Below are positions 10,792 through 22,000 of a stretch of DNA of 64,000 bases, in pieces; position 1 is the first letter of the stretch, and each line of letters begins with the position of its first letter. The stretch lies in the NCBI RefSeq assembly GCF_900005765.1, contig NC_041690.1, positions 310,001-374,000 of the forward strand, written 5' to 3'. The stretch comes from Plasmodium relictum. Taxonomy: Eukaryota; Apicomplexa; Aconoidasida; Haemosporida; Plasmodiidae. Position numbers and translations under genes: made by a program. The notes beneath the pieces are model-generated. The model worked only from the letters and a program-made list of their open reading frames with translations, ran no database searches and had not been told where the DNA came from.

Positions 10792-13700
10792 TTACGTTTG
10801 AGTATATGTAAGTTTCAAATGATCTAAATCTGAAGGATTATTTAAAGCCGAAAAATACTGATTTACGTTTTTAGATAAGAAATTATTTTTGTTTTTTTTC
10901 TTTTTTCCTAGTTTTATCTTAAAATGATTTAATACTTCATAAAAATAAGAATCATATGGCAATTTTATATCCTTAATTTTAGAAAAATCCTTTTTTTTTT
11001 TTAAAAGGTTTTCCAAAAGAAGTTTGTGTTTTATCAAAAAATTATTAACTTTATTTTTAATCTCAATTTGTTTTCTGTCATATTGTTTTAAAAAATTTTC
11101 ATAATCTTCTAAATGCTTTGTTAAATTTAAATTTTCTGTTTCTTTTGTTTTTTCTTTAAAAGCACTAAAATAATTTTTAAACATTTCTTCTATTTTATTT
11201 CTTCCTAAAGAAACATATGGAAATCTAAGTGTTCCTACTTTTTTTTTATTTTTTATGTTATTATTTTTTTTTATATTCCCTTTACATTCTGTTCCATTTG
11301 AAGAATTGATATTAGTAATTTTATTAAAATAATTATTTTTTTTTTCTTTTATATTATTTATCTTATTCCATTTTTCTTTTTTTTCAACATCGTTTAAATA
11401 AGAAGACTTTTTTTTATTATTTTTTTTTACTGATAAAAAAGAGGTATCATTATAGTAAAAGGATAATAAATGCTCTAAAACAGATAAACTAAAAACAGAT
11501 CCCATATCATTGGATGTATTATATCCACCCTCTAAAACACTTATAATTGGAAAATTCAGTTTATTCTGTAATGATAAAATTAGGTTAGTTAAATAAAAAT
11601 AAGTGGAAGTATTATTTTTGACAAAACCATTGTTTACATAATCTAATTTATGACCATCAAATCCAGCTGACAAAAAAAGTAAATTTGGTTTAAAGTGAAA
11701 TAAATGTATTAAAATATTATTTTGAAATAATGATAGAAAATCTTTTGCCTTCATATTTTTTTTTAAGGTAACATTAATTATATATGGTTCAAGTTCTATT
11801 GTATCAAAACCAGTGCCTGGATAAAAATATCCATCAAATGCATGAATTGAACTAAAAAATATATTCTTTTTATCATTTTTATCTTTCCATCCTTTCCAAC
11901 TATATATGTCAATATAATTATTAACTTTTATTTTTTTTAATCCCAAATTTCTAATGATTTGTTCAGTACCATTACCATGATGAATATCAAAGTCTATAAT
12001 AGCAATTCTTTCAAATTTCTCATATTTATATTTGGCGTATGAAATTCCTATAGCTATATTATTTAAAAGACAAAAGCCTTGGCTTCCTGCTGCTCTATCT
12101 TCATCAGTTAAATTAAATTGAGCTGCACCAAATGTCCCTAAATGATGGCCTGGAGGCCTTACTACACAAAAAACTTTTTTATTTTTATTTTTTTTTGAAT
12201 ATATATAATCAACTGCATTTAAAACTACTCCACTAGCATTTAAAGCACAATTGAATGAATGTTTATTAATAAATGTATCATTATCCAACAATATTAATTT
12301 GTCTATCTTCTCCTTAGTACATTTTTTATTTTTTATTTGAACTTCCTTTGTGATTATATTGGTACAAACCAGAACTTTTTTTTCCATTTCATTTTCATCA
12401 GATTTTTCTATAACATACTTCTTTTCTTCAATTACTGGTATATCATTATGTTTTTCACAAACATTTTCAATAATATTTTTTTCATAATCCGTTTTATCAT
12501 AAAATGGTCCAGTGCTCGTTTCTCTTTGGTCAACTTCATCATGTTCAGTGAATTTTTTCTTATCATCTCCATGGTTACTTTTTAATACCTCAATCGAATT
12601 TGTGTTTTCCTTAGTAGCTTCATAAGAATCTATGTGATTTTCCAATTTATTAAAATTCTCATAACTAATATTATTAACTTCACTCAGGTCATCTGAGTTT
12701 ATTAGGTAATTTTTTTTTTTTTTATTTTCGGTTTCTTCTAAGAAATTTTCATTTACATCATCAGTTAAATTATATTTTTTCATTTTATATAAAAGACTTT
12801 TCAAATAAGAAATATCATGCACTCTTAAAATATCAGTTACTGTCGCCTTTCTCTGAACTCTTCTTAATTTAAAATCAACAAAAGTGTTCAATTTCAATAT
12901 TCCATGCTTATTAGAAATCAGTACATCTAATCTACTAGAATTTTCAGGGATGTTACTTTTAACCTTCTTTCTTAAATATGGATAATCAGTTGGTTCAGGA
13001 ACAAAAATATGCTTAGCACATTCATTTGAATAAAATATTTCTATTCTACTTTTTTTGTTTATTTTTTTTTTTATGACGTAATTATTTATATAGCCTGTTC
13101 TCTTTGTTTTCTTGTACTTATTTAAAAGTTTCTCTTCTATATGACAATTTTTTTCTTTTATAATATAATCTTTGTCTACTGGATTTGGAATATCTTCTTC
13201 CTCTTGTTTGATATTAGTAATTCGGTCATTGATATTTTCTTCATTCATATCTTTATTATACGAAGAATTTTCATCCGGAAATCTTCCTCTTTTTTTATAA
13301 CTATTTATTAAAAAAGAACTACTAGATATTTCAGAATTTTTTTTATTTTTCTTTGAAACAAAATTTTTATATTCTAAAAATTGTATTTCCTCATTTTTCC
13401 TTTTTTTATTTTTTTTTTTATTTTGACTAAACAAGTTAAAGCTCAAAATATTATCACAAAATTTAAGAAATGTGTTAACACAATTATACATATGTGCAAA
13501 TAAACATAAAAAGTAAAATATTTCCGTTTTTTGTAATATGTAACAAAAAATATATTTATTATAATTAAAAAGAATTTTTAAAAATTCAAAATTTCCAAGT
13601 TCAATAATTTTTATAATTACACTTATATATAATTTAACAACACTGAATAAAAACTTACTATTTATATTTTTATTATAAAAAAAACCATTTTTGATATATT

Positions 13701-15636
13701 TATTATATTTTTTTTTCCTTATTTTATTACTTAATTTTGTACTGTTATTTATATTGTTCTTATTATTTTTCTCCAATTTTCTAATAACATGAACATTTTT
13801 TTTATCAAATTCGTTATCAAAATAATTATCTTCTTTTTCTTTTTCTTTCATTCTAAAGCATCCTTTTTTTTGAGCATTTTCACATCTATTATCATTATTA
13901 AGAATATTATTATCAGTTACTTTTCCATTGATTATATACTTTTTTTTATTATTATATTCGTTTAAATAAAAAAAAAATAAATATTCTATTGTGTTGTGTA
14001 AAAGCAATAAGAAAATATATTTGTCACAATTATACAGGGTACAATGTAATGGCAGCTCTAATTTATCATTATAAATTATTAATTTCACATTTAAATTCAA
14101 AAGAAGGAAAATAATATTAATATTAGCAACTAAACATGCTTTATGTATTAATGTATTTTTGTTATAGTCCACATCATTAAAATTTATTAATTTTTTCCAC
14201 GTATCATGTGAATAAATCTTTTTCCTATAACTTTTCTTTTTTTCATTTATAAAAAAATTTTGTATTTCTTTTACCACGTAATTGCCATATATTTTTTCTA
14301 TATTTTTTATCGATTTATTTTTATTTTTACATTCTTTAATGAAATCAGTGAAGTTTTCATTTATGTGTTTGTATAAAAAAGTACTATTATTACAATCATC
14401 AATGTAATTTTTAAAAATTTTTTGAGTATCATTTTCATTATTTTCTTTTCCTATACTTATATTTGAACTTAACTCAAGTATATTATCCTCCTGAATCTTT
14501 ACTTCACTTATTTTTGTATCTTTATTATACTCATCATAGCTTAGATTTCTGTATTCTGAATTTTTATTTTGATATTCATTTTCTGAACAAGATATTTCTT
14601 TTCTTAAAAATGAGTTCACTTCATTTTCTTCTTCTGAATCACTTAAGAAACTTAAACTCTTTTCACTACTTACATTATCACTATTATCCGATAAATATGA
14701 TTCTGTCTCCTCTCTCTTTTTTTTTTTTATTTTAACAAATTTGCTCTTAAATAATTTTTTTCTGTTATTATAGTAGTCATTAATATATATAGTTGGTACA
14801 ATGACGTGTTTAAATAGGGGAATTTTAAAATACAGCTTTTTATATTTTTTTTTTCTATTACTCTTTTTTTTTACACTTTCTAAATTAGAATTTCTTTTTA
14901 TATTTCTTTTTTCATTTATCTCACTTTTTTTTTTTGATATCTTTATGTTCCTTCGTTCATTTGATTTTTTATTGTGATACCATTCAAAAAACTTTTTTGA
15001 AAAAGAAAATGACGGTAAAGAAAAATAATATAAAATTATTTTTAGTACTCTAAAAATATTTCTGTGATGTTTCTTTACATAAATTCTAGAAAATAGTATT
15101 TTTATAAAATTTTTTTTAGTAAAACTATCATGAAAATATGCATTTAATAAAAGTAAATCAGATACTGAATCGTTTTTGTAATTGCTACTTGTATTGAGTT
15201 CACATGTTTTTTTTATTTCATCGTAATCATTGCTTGAATTTAAAGAATTTTTTAATTTTATTTCATCAATTATCCTTAGTTTAAAAATTAAAGAATGAAA
15301 ATTGTTTGGTAAATCTAATATGTATTTATAAAAATTTTTATAAATCCTTAAACTATTATTTCTTAAACATTTAACATAATTATGAATATAAGGATAAAAT
15401 AAAAGTAAAAAGGATATATACGGTTTACAATAATAAAAACAAGTTTCTAAAGAGTTTGTATTTTCATAGTTAACATCATTGATAATATTTCTATAGTCAC
15501 TTTTCAATATGTAACAAATATAATTTATTTTATTATTAATTATGTTTAAAATTAAAATATTATCCTTTTTTTTTTTTTTTAATTTATCCAATTCATACTC
15601 ATAGCGAATATTTCTTTTATCTTTTAAAATTTTCAT
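10792..15636 (-). CDS. HDA1: Class II histone deacetylase with ankyrin-like repeats, 1614 aa, single exon
   Basis: Removes acetyl groups from lysines of histones or other proteins using zinc; expected in the nucleus and in gene silencing. The catalytic core runs from about residue 870 to 1400. It begins at the HIFVPEPTDYPYLRKK region and contains RPPGHH (about 1160, the His dyad), DFDIHHGNGT (about 1215, zinc Asp and His), SAGFDGH (about 1322, third zinc ligand) and LEGGYN (about 1367). All catalytic positions are present. An insert of about 180 low-complexity residues splits the core between RVHDISYLKSLL and DNDTFINKHSFNCALNASG. Around residues 485-550 two ankyrin-like repeats (NTLIHKACLVANINIIFLLL; LPLHCTLYNCDKYIFLLL) are visible. 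The remainder is Lys/Asn/Ser-rich. The symbol follows the gene next to DGK and SulP in P. falciparum, from memory; HDA2 is the alternative. Confidence 0.85.
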   Translation of the reverse strand: MKILKDKRNIRYEYELDKLKKKKKDNILILNIINNKINYICYILKSDYRNIINDVNYENTNSLETCFYYCKPYISFLLLFYPYIHNYVKCLRNNSLRIYKNFYKYILDLPNNFHSLIFKLRIIDEIKLKNSLNSSNDYDEIKKTCELNTSSNYKNDSVSDLLLLNAYFHDSFTKKNFIKILFSRIYVKKHHRNIFRVLKIILYYFSLPSFSFSKKFFEWYHNKKSNERRNIKISKKKSEINEKRNIKRNSNLESVKKKSNRKKKYKKLYFKIPLFKHVIVPTIYINDYYNNRKKLFKSKFVKIKKKKREETESYLSDNSDNVSSEKSLSFLSDSEEENEVNSFLRKEISCSENEYQNKNSEYRNLSYDEYNKDTKISEVKIQEDNILELSSNISIGKENNENDTQKIFKNYIDDCNNSTFLYKHINENFTDFIKECKNKNKSIKNIEKIYGNYVVKEIQNFFINEKKKSYRKKIYSHDTWKKLINFNDVDYNKNTLIHKACLVANINIIFLLLNLNVKLIIYNDKLELPLHCTLYNCDKYIFLLLLHNTIEYLFFFYLNEYNNKKKYIINGKVTDNNILNNDNRCENAQKKGCFRMKEKEKEDNYFDNEFDKKNVHVIRKLEKNNKNNINNSTKLSNKIRKKKYNKYIKNGFFYNKNINSKFLFSVVKLYISVIIKIIELGNFEFLKILFNYNKYIFCYILQKTEIFYFLCLFAHMYNCVNTFLKFCDNILSFNLFSQNKKKNKKRKNEEIQFLEYKNFVSKKNKKNSEISSSSFLINSYKKRGRFPDENSSYNKDMNEENINDRITNIKQEEEDIPNPVDKDYIIKEKNCHIEEKLLNKYKKTKRTGYINNYVIKKKINKKSRIEIFYSNECAKHIFVPEPTDYPYLRKKVKSNIPENSSRLDVLISNKHGILKLNTFVDFKLRRVQRKATVTDILRVHDISYLKSLLYKMKKYNLTDDVNENFLEETENKKKKNYLINSDDLSEVNNISYENFNKLENHIDSYEATKENTNSIEVLKSNHGDDKKKFTEHDEVDQRETSTGPFYDKTDYEKNIIENVCEKHNDIPVIEEKKYVIEKSDENEMEKKVLVCTNIITKEVQIKNKKCTKEKIDKLILLDNDTFINKHSFNCALNASGVVLNAVDYIYSKKNKNKKVFCVVRPPGHHLGTFGAAQFNLTDEDRAAGSQGFCLLNNIAIGISYAKYKYEKFERIAIIDFDIHHGNGTEQIIRNLGLKKIKVNNYIDIYSWKGWKDKNDKKNIFFSSIHAFDGYFYPGTGFDTIELEPYIINVTLKKNMKAKDFLSLFQNNILIHLFHFKPNLLFLSAGFDGHKLDYVNNGFVKNNTSTYFYLTNLILSLQNKLNFPIISVLEGGYNTSNDMGSVFSLSVLEHLLSFYYNDTSFLSVKKNNKKKSSYLNDVEKKEKWNKINNIKEKKNNYFNKITNINSSNGTECKGNIKKNNNIKNKKKVGTLRFPYVSLGRNKIEEMFKNYFSAFKEKTKETENLNLTKHLEDYENFLKQYDRKQIEIKNKVNNFLIKHKLLLENLLKKKKDFSKIKDIKLPYDSYFYEVLNHFKIKLGKKKKNKNNFLSKNVNQYFSALNNPSDLDHLKLTYTQT

Positions 15637-16313
15637 CTTAATAATGGCATTTTTATTTTATGTATATTGAAAAAAATAAGCAAATAAAAAATAAAATATA
15701 AAATAGAATAAAATCTAAAAAAAATGTCTAAAAATTTAACAATAAAATGTTTTTTATAGATAAAAAAAAAAAAAAAATTTAACAATAAAATGTTTTTTAT
15801 AGATAAAAAAAAAAAAATTTTTAACTTTTTTAATATAATAGCCTCAAGTAAATATGTACTATGCTTATTTTAAAAGACATTTTTATACAAAAAGTAATTA
15901 TTAAAAGAACTTAAAAATAAAAAAAAATTATAAATGAAAAAAAAATTTAATAAATATATATATAATCGTACATTAGATAATAAATGTTTTATATATTTGT
16001 ATTAATAGATTATTTGAAGGTTAAAAAAAAAAAAAATAAAAAAATTAAATAAACGAATTAATTTTTTAATTTTAATTGAAATCCTATTCATAAGAAAAAA
16101 GTAAAATATTACAAAAAATTTTGTATATCTCTACTTCTTTGTTAATTTTTATATAATTTTAATTATTTTAATTTTATTTTTGTTTTAATTTTTTTTTTTA
16201 ATTTCAAAACAATTATCAAATATTTTTATTAAAAACTCAACATCATAATTTTGATTACATGAAATATAACAGTACCTTTTTTTAAAAAACGTTTAAGTAA
16301 AAAAAAAAAAAAA
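15637..16313. promoter_or_regulatory. Divergent spacer between HDA1 and YIP1
   Basis: 677 bases shared by two genes transcribed away from each other, so it must hold both promoters. Poly(A)/poly(T) tracts dominate. A 43-base direct duplication lies at 15735-15820. No known factor motif was recognised. Confidence 0.5.
15735..15820. repeat. 43-base direct duplication upstream of HDA1
   Basis: Two adjacent copies of a unit that begins TTTAACAATAAAATG and ends in a poly(A) run start at 15735 and 15778. They differ only in the length of the A run. The unit also contains TTTTTTATAGATAAAA. Confidence 0.85.
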
Positions 16314-17684
16314 ATGAATTATTACAACCAGAAACTTATTAATAGGATAAATAAAAATGAAAATGACTCAAATTTTGTTAATGAAAACAATTTAAATAAC
16401 CCATATATAAACAAAAAAACATTTGAAAACAATTATAAGCCTAACTTAATTCCTAATATCCCATACGAAAACAATTTATATCAAAATAACTTAATAAATA
16501 AGAATTTTAATTATTCTAATAGTAATAATAGCAATAATTTAATAACAAATCCTTTTAGTAATCAATCAAATGTAAATAATGAAACAAATAAAAGCAGTGA
16601 TACTTTTAATAATTATACTATAACAAATAAAAATACACCTTTTAATAACGTGAATAAAAATGATTTAAATAATAAAAAAAAGGAAAATGAACAAAATCAG
16701 GAAAAAGAAGAAGAAGAAGAAGAATTACCTTTACTCGAAGAATTAGGAATAAATTTTGATTTAATTTCTAAGAGAATGAAATCCGTTTTTATGTTTTATA
16801 AGTTAAAACGCCAAATAAATCTTATTCTTATTTTTACTCTTATTCATATACATATTTTTTTTTTTTTCAGAATTGATCATTCATTATTTGAAAATTCTGA
16901 TTTATCTGGACCATTACTAATAGTTCTTTCTTTAGGATTCATATTATTATTAGTAATATATATACAATATAAAAAGCGTTCAATTTTACTATTTAAAAAA
17001 AAAAATAAATAAAATAATTTCGATAGGCAGGAAAAGCTTCATTTAGTTACATTTATTTAATTGGAATCATAAGTAGCTTAAGTATTTATTTACTATTGAA
17101 TATGATGAGTCAAGTAAGGAAATTAAGAAGAATATATAATTGTAAACACATATATATTTATTTATATATATTTATTAAAATTTCTTATAAATATTAGAAT
17201 TTAACACTGGATTTATATCGAACAATAAGTATGTTGGGGTACTCATTGTTACCTTTGGTTATTTTATCAATTATATCTATTCTTATAAATTTAAGGTAAA
17301 ATTTTCATTCTAAATGATATTAAATAAAAACATATTTTTTTTAAAATAAATGAAAATTTTTAATTATTAATAGATCAAAAAAAGGGTATACCATTTCTTT
17401 TTTTTGTATTTTATGGTCAGCTTTGACTGCTTCAAGATTTTTTGAAGTGGTAAGTTAATTTTCAATAAAAGTTATTTAAAATAAAAAAATACTTTTAATT
17501 TTTCTTCTATATATATTTTTTTAAATAACTATCTTTGTATTGTATCACATTTTTTCTTATATATATATATATATTTTTTTAAATACTTTTTAATCAGGCT
17601 TTATGTATGAATAGTCAAAGATACTTGGTTGCATATCCCATATTTTTATTATATTCTTGTTTTGCGTTAATTATTATTTTTTAG
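16314..17684 (+). CDS. YIP1: YIP1/YIPF5 homolog, Golgi membrane protein, six exons, 305 aa
   Basis: Exons: 16314-16801, 16871-16952, 17027-17113, 17198-17295, 17374-17449, 17598-17684. The first 130 residues are Asn-rich and end in an acidic run. The hallmark LPLLEELGINFDLI of the Yip1/YIPF5 family follows, then IDHSLFENSDLSGPL and five hydrophobic segments, ending in YLVAYPIFLLYSCFALIIIF. The order and spacing match YIPF5 throughout, which also fixed the splice sites. For example, an AG at 17025-17026 gives AGKASFSYIY, whereas the next AG shifts the frame. YIP1 binds Rab GTPases and acts in ER-to-Golgi vesicle formation. The stop codon lies inside the convergent ISY1 coding region, an overlap of 18 bases. 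The ORF continuing past 16952 is intron read-through. Confidence 0.9.
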
Positions 17685-18712
17685 TTTCCTTATTTTTTTT
17701 AATACTTTTAAATCATTTTTTTCTAGTTTTTTTTGAATTTTTAATTCTTCCTTTAATAAAACCTCATTTTCATCATCGCAATAACCAAAATAATGAATAT
17801 TTACAAATTTATCTAAGTTTCTTTTATCCCTTTTTTTTTTTAAAGCTAACTTTTTTCTTTCTTCATTTTCTTTAAATAATAACTCTTTTACTCCTTTCAA
17901 ATTTTTAGCAGCACCAAAATATTTATAATTGTTATTTCCTTTTAATTCACTACCTGTTATATAAAAAAATATAATAAATAAAAAAAATTAATATCAAAGT
18001 AATATTAAAATAACAATTAAAAATTGTTGTTACGTATATATATGTGTAAAAAATAAATTCTTCATTATGCAAAAATTATCAAATTATTTTAAATTTTATA
18101 AAATTCTAAAGCATACAGTGAGCATTAATTAAAGTGTTTGATTCAGTTTGATAATCAGGGCCACCAAGCTAATTAGAAAAAAAAAAAAAAAAAAGATTAC
18201 ATTTTAGCTTAAGAAAAATAAATAATTTATTTATATATTATTTTAATTCATTATATATATATATATATATTTTTTCTATATTTATTTTTATATACTTCTA
18301 TTATTCTTATTTCCCATTTATTTTTTATTGAAATTAATTTATTTATTTGATCATTTAATTCTCTGATGTGCTGATCACTTAAACTATAATTTTGAATTTC
18401 TTTTATTTTACTACATATTTCTTTAATAATATATTTTCGACTATAAAATAAATAAATTTATATAAAGATAAAAAAAAAAAAAAAAAGTATCACTTAAGAA
18501 AATTAAAGACAGAAATAAAATAATTCAAAATTTCAGAATATTTTTTGATATAATTTATTTTTTTTTTTTAAATACTATGATACGGCTGATTCCAAATCAT
18601 CTACTTCATAAACTTTTTTAGGAATTTTAAAAAAATTTTTCTTTTCATTCAATTCTTTAGCTTTTAGCCATTGATTTAACATCGATTTTCCTTTTTCTAT
18701 ATTCCTAGCCAT
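17667..18712 (-). CDS. ISY1: Pre-mRNA splicing factor ISY1, four exons, 206 aa
   Basis: Exons on the minus strand: 18712-18576, 18440-18296, 18168-18117, 17953-17667. The protein starts MARNIEKGKSMLNQW, as ISY1 proteins do (MARNxEKA). It continues with the helical region [32 protein letters not shown], nearly the family consensus, and then YKYFGAAKNLKGVKELL. The C-terminal end is Lys-rich. ISY1 is a component of the Prp19-associated (NineTeen) complex in the activated spliceosome and monitors the first catalytic step. The donor at 18575-18574 (GTATTT) was chosen over GTATCA seven bases earlier because only it keeps the frame open. The stop codon at 17669-17667 lies within the last exon of YIP1 on the other strand. 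Confidence 0.92.
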
Positions 18713-19011
18713 TTTTCATAGATTTATAATTCTCAATCAAACGAATATTATAAAGATAATTTACAAAAAATTATTTTAATGACTTTCTTTTAATAAAAAA
18801 GCATCATAAATTATAATTAAAAAAAAATTAATATTATGATAATCTAATTTTCAAATTCCTAAAAAAACTTTGATATTTTTTAATTTGTTAATCATTTTTT
18901 CTTTTTTATTTATAATCATTTTAAAATATATAAAGTATAAAAAAAAAAAAATGATAAAAAATCAAAGAAATGATGAAAAGTTATAACAAATTTTAAAAAG
19001 AAAAAAAACAA
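18713..19011. promoter_or_regulatory. Short bidirectional promoter region, ISY1 and calpain-like gene
   Basis: Only 299 bases separate the start codons of two divergent genes. The tract is A/T-only in long stretches with an A run at 18940-18950. Both promoters must lie here or extend into the coding regions. No specific element is recognised. Confidence 0.5.
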
Positions 19012-22000
19012 ATGGAAAAAATTTTTTATAAAAATAAAATTATTGAATTTGAAAATAATAAAAAAACTTTTGAATTATGGAAAAAATATGTAATAGATGA
19101 AGTAAACAATGAAAAAAAAAAAAAAATAAATAAAAAAATTAAATCAATAAAGAATTTTGATAAATACTTACATGAATGGAAGGAATTAAGAAACACAATT
19201 GATGATAGCGAAAAAGAAAAAACAGAATATATTGACAGTAATTTAACAGAATGTGAAAACTCTTATTTTATAAAAAATGAAATAAATTTAAAAAAAAAAA
19301 AAGAATTATTAAAAGAAAATTATATAAATGAATATGAAAAATACATAGAAAAATTAAATAATGATATTGAAAATTATTTTGTAGATAATAAAAAAGAATT
19401 ATGTGTAATATCATATGAAAATTACTTAGATAGAAATGTAAATATAGGTTATCTTGAAGATATTGATTTTTTAAAATACTTTTATTCTTCTATAAATTTA
19501 ATTAAGGAAAATAAAATTATTGTGCCAAAGGGTTTTTATTTATACGAATTAATATATCCACAAACAGTTCATGCATTTCCAATTTTAAATAAGTTTAATT
19601 ATTATTTTGTTAAGCTATTTATAAATAATAAATGGTATTTAGTATTTGTAGAGTTATCTCTACCTTATAATAATAAAAATGAAATCATATCATGTTATTC
19701 ACTAAATCAAAATGAACAATGGTGCTATATTATTATGAAAGCTTTATATAAATGTTTTCAAATTTTATATTTTTCTAATTATCAGTTTTATATTATTGAA
19801 ATGCTTAGTGGTAGAAAACACATTAAGACTTATTTTAATATTAATAAAATAATTCATAATTATAAAAAAAATTATATTCAATGCATCTTATTGTCTGAGC
19901 ATAGCAAAAATAATAATTTAAATAACTCTAATAATGATACATCTTCCAAAGAAGATATCAAAAATAAAAATTGTAAGAAAAAGAATTATAACTATAATAA
20001 AGAAAATTTAAATTCTTTTTATTTCTTAATATGCTCTTATGAAAAAGAATATTTAAGAATAAAATGTGAAAACATTAAACCATATAATTTTATAAATTTT
20101 GCTGATAATTTAATGAATAATAAAAAATGCGACATAGAAAAAGGATATAAATATATAAATAATCAGGGAAATATTAGAATTTCCAATGCAGAATTAATAC
20201 CAATTCCTAATTTATCAAATCAAAATAATGCAGATGATATTTCAGATACAACTAGAAGCATTTCATGTGAAAACAAGAAAGATGATGATACAAATAATAA
20301 AATTATTCACAGTAGAAAATATAACATTACTATAAATGAAAATATTCAAACAATCCTTCAATTATTTAAAGAAATAATAACTTCAGAACAAAAAAATTCT
20401 AAATATATAAAAAATGATAAAGATTGTGATAAAAATAGTAAGAATATTAACTTTAAACAGAATAAAAAAGTAAGCTTTTCACAATATATAAAAAAATTAA
20501 AATTTAATTTTTTATATTTTTAGTAATTGAGAATTATTTAGATAATTTAAAAAAAAAAAAAAAAAAAAGAATACTTTAAATTATTAGTTTTCCAAAATAT
20601 CTAGGTGTAAAAAATTTTATTTTTTTTTTTGTGAACAGATATATATATGTATTTGATAATTAAATATAGTGTAATAAATATCTTAATAATTATTTGAAAA
20701 TTTTTATTTATTACTAACCTTAATACAAATATAAATAAATATTTCAATTATTACTCTAATAAATTTTTTAATTACAGTTTTCCTATTTATGTTATTTTAC
20801 TATCAATCTTAAGCATTCTGTTTATATATTTTTTTTTATTTTTTTTTTTTCATAAATATTTCATAGAATAATAAAGATATATGTAAGTGGCTTAACGAAA
20901 ATGATATTGAAAAAATTCTTGAAAAAGTTAATATAAATTATTCAAGTGACTATCTAATAAAAATAGACAATTTTTTTTTAAAAAAAAAAAAAATTCTTTA
21001 TTTTATTGATAAAAATAAATTCAGCACATTATCAGTTAGTGAATTTATAAAAAATAAAACGAGTAGAAATGATTCAATTCATAGAAATAATAAGGGTGAT
21101 AAAATTAAAAAAAAAAATGTAACAAGTAGCAATAATTTTATGCATTTAAATAGTTGTCCCTACTTAATTCTAATTTGTTCTATTTCTATAAAATCTAATA
21201 AAAAGGAAATTAAGGAAACTTCAGATTGTGAAGAAAATTATTTACATAGAGCATATAAAAGTAATGAATGTGATAAAAATATAAGTATATTAAATGAAAA
21301 AAATAAAATAAGAAGTAATAAATATAAAATTAATGGAGAATATAATGACTTCTGTGAATTTTATTTATCATTCTTTCCTTACAAAAAAAAGAAAAAAAAA
21401 AAAAGGGAAAAGAAAAAGAAACTAAAAAAAAAGATGCTCATATGTTTTAAAGGTGAAAAAATTAAAGAAAAATTATCAGCAATAAAATTAAAAAACAAAA
21501 AAAAAAAAAAGAGAAAAAAAAAAAAAATAATATTTGCAAAAGATATTTTTGAGTGTGAATGCTTCTTTAAACAAATATGTGAAAATGAATATAAATCGAA
21601 TGGGAACTATTTTTTTTATTTTAATAATTTTATATATGATTTGTTAAATAACAAATATAAAAATCATATTTTTTCAAATAAAATTAGTAAAAAGAGTATA
21701 CTTCTTAAAGAAAACAGGGAACACTTCTTTTTTTTATATGTTAAAAACTATTTTTTTAATAATTTCTCGATTGAATGGATTAACGAAAAAAACAATGAAA
21801 AAAAATTGATCAATTGCGCTTTCATGACAATAGAAGATTTTCTTCAAAAAAAAGTAAAAATGGATATTAGTTTTTTAAAGAAAAACATTGTTTTAAAAAA
21901 TGAAACCCTAAACAAAGTTTTATTGAAATTTACAATCAATTTATCATTAGAAAAATATGCAAATACATTTTTTTATTTGATTTATAAAATTAATAATCTA

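Noticed and set aside
16953-17012. Continuation of the YIP1 first ORF to a stop at 17012
   Set aside because: The family-matching sequence continues only after splicing at 16952/17027; the extension is Lys-rich intron read-through.
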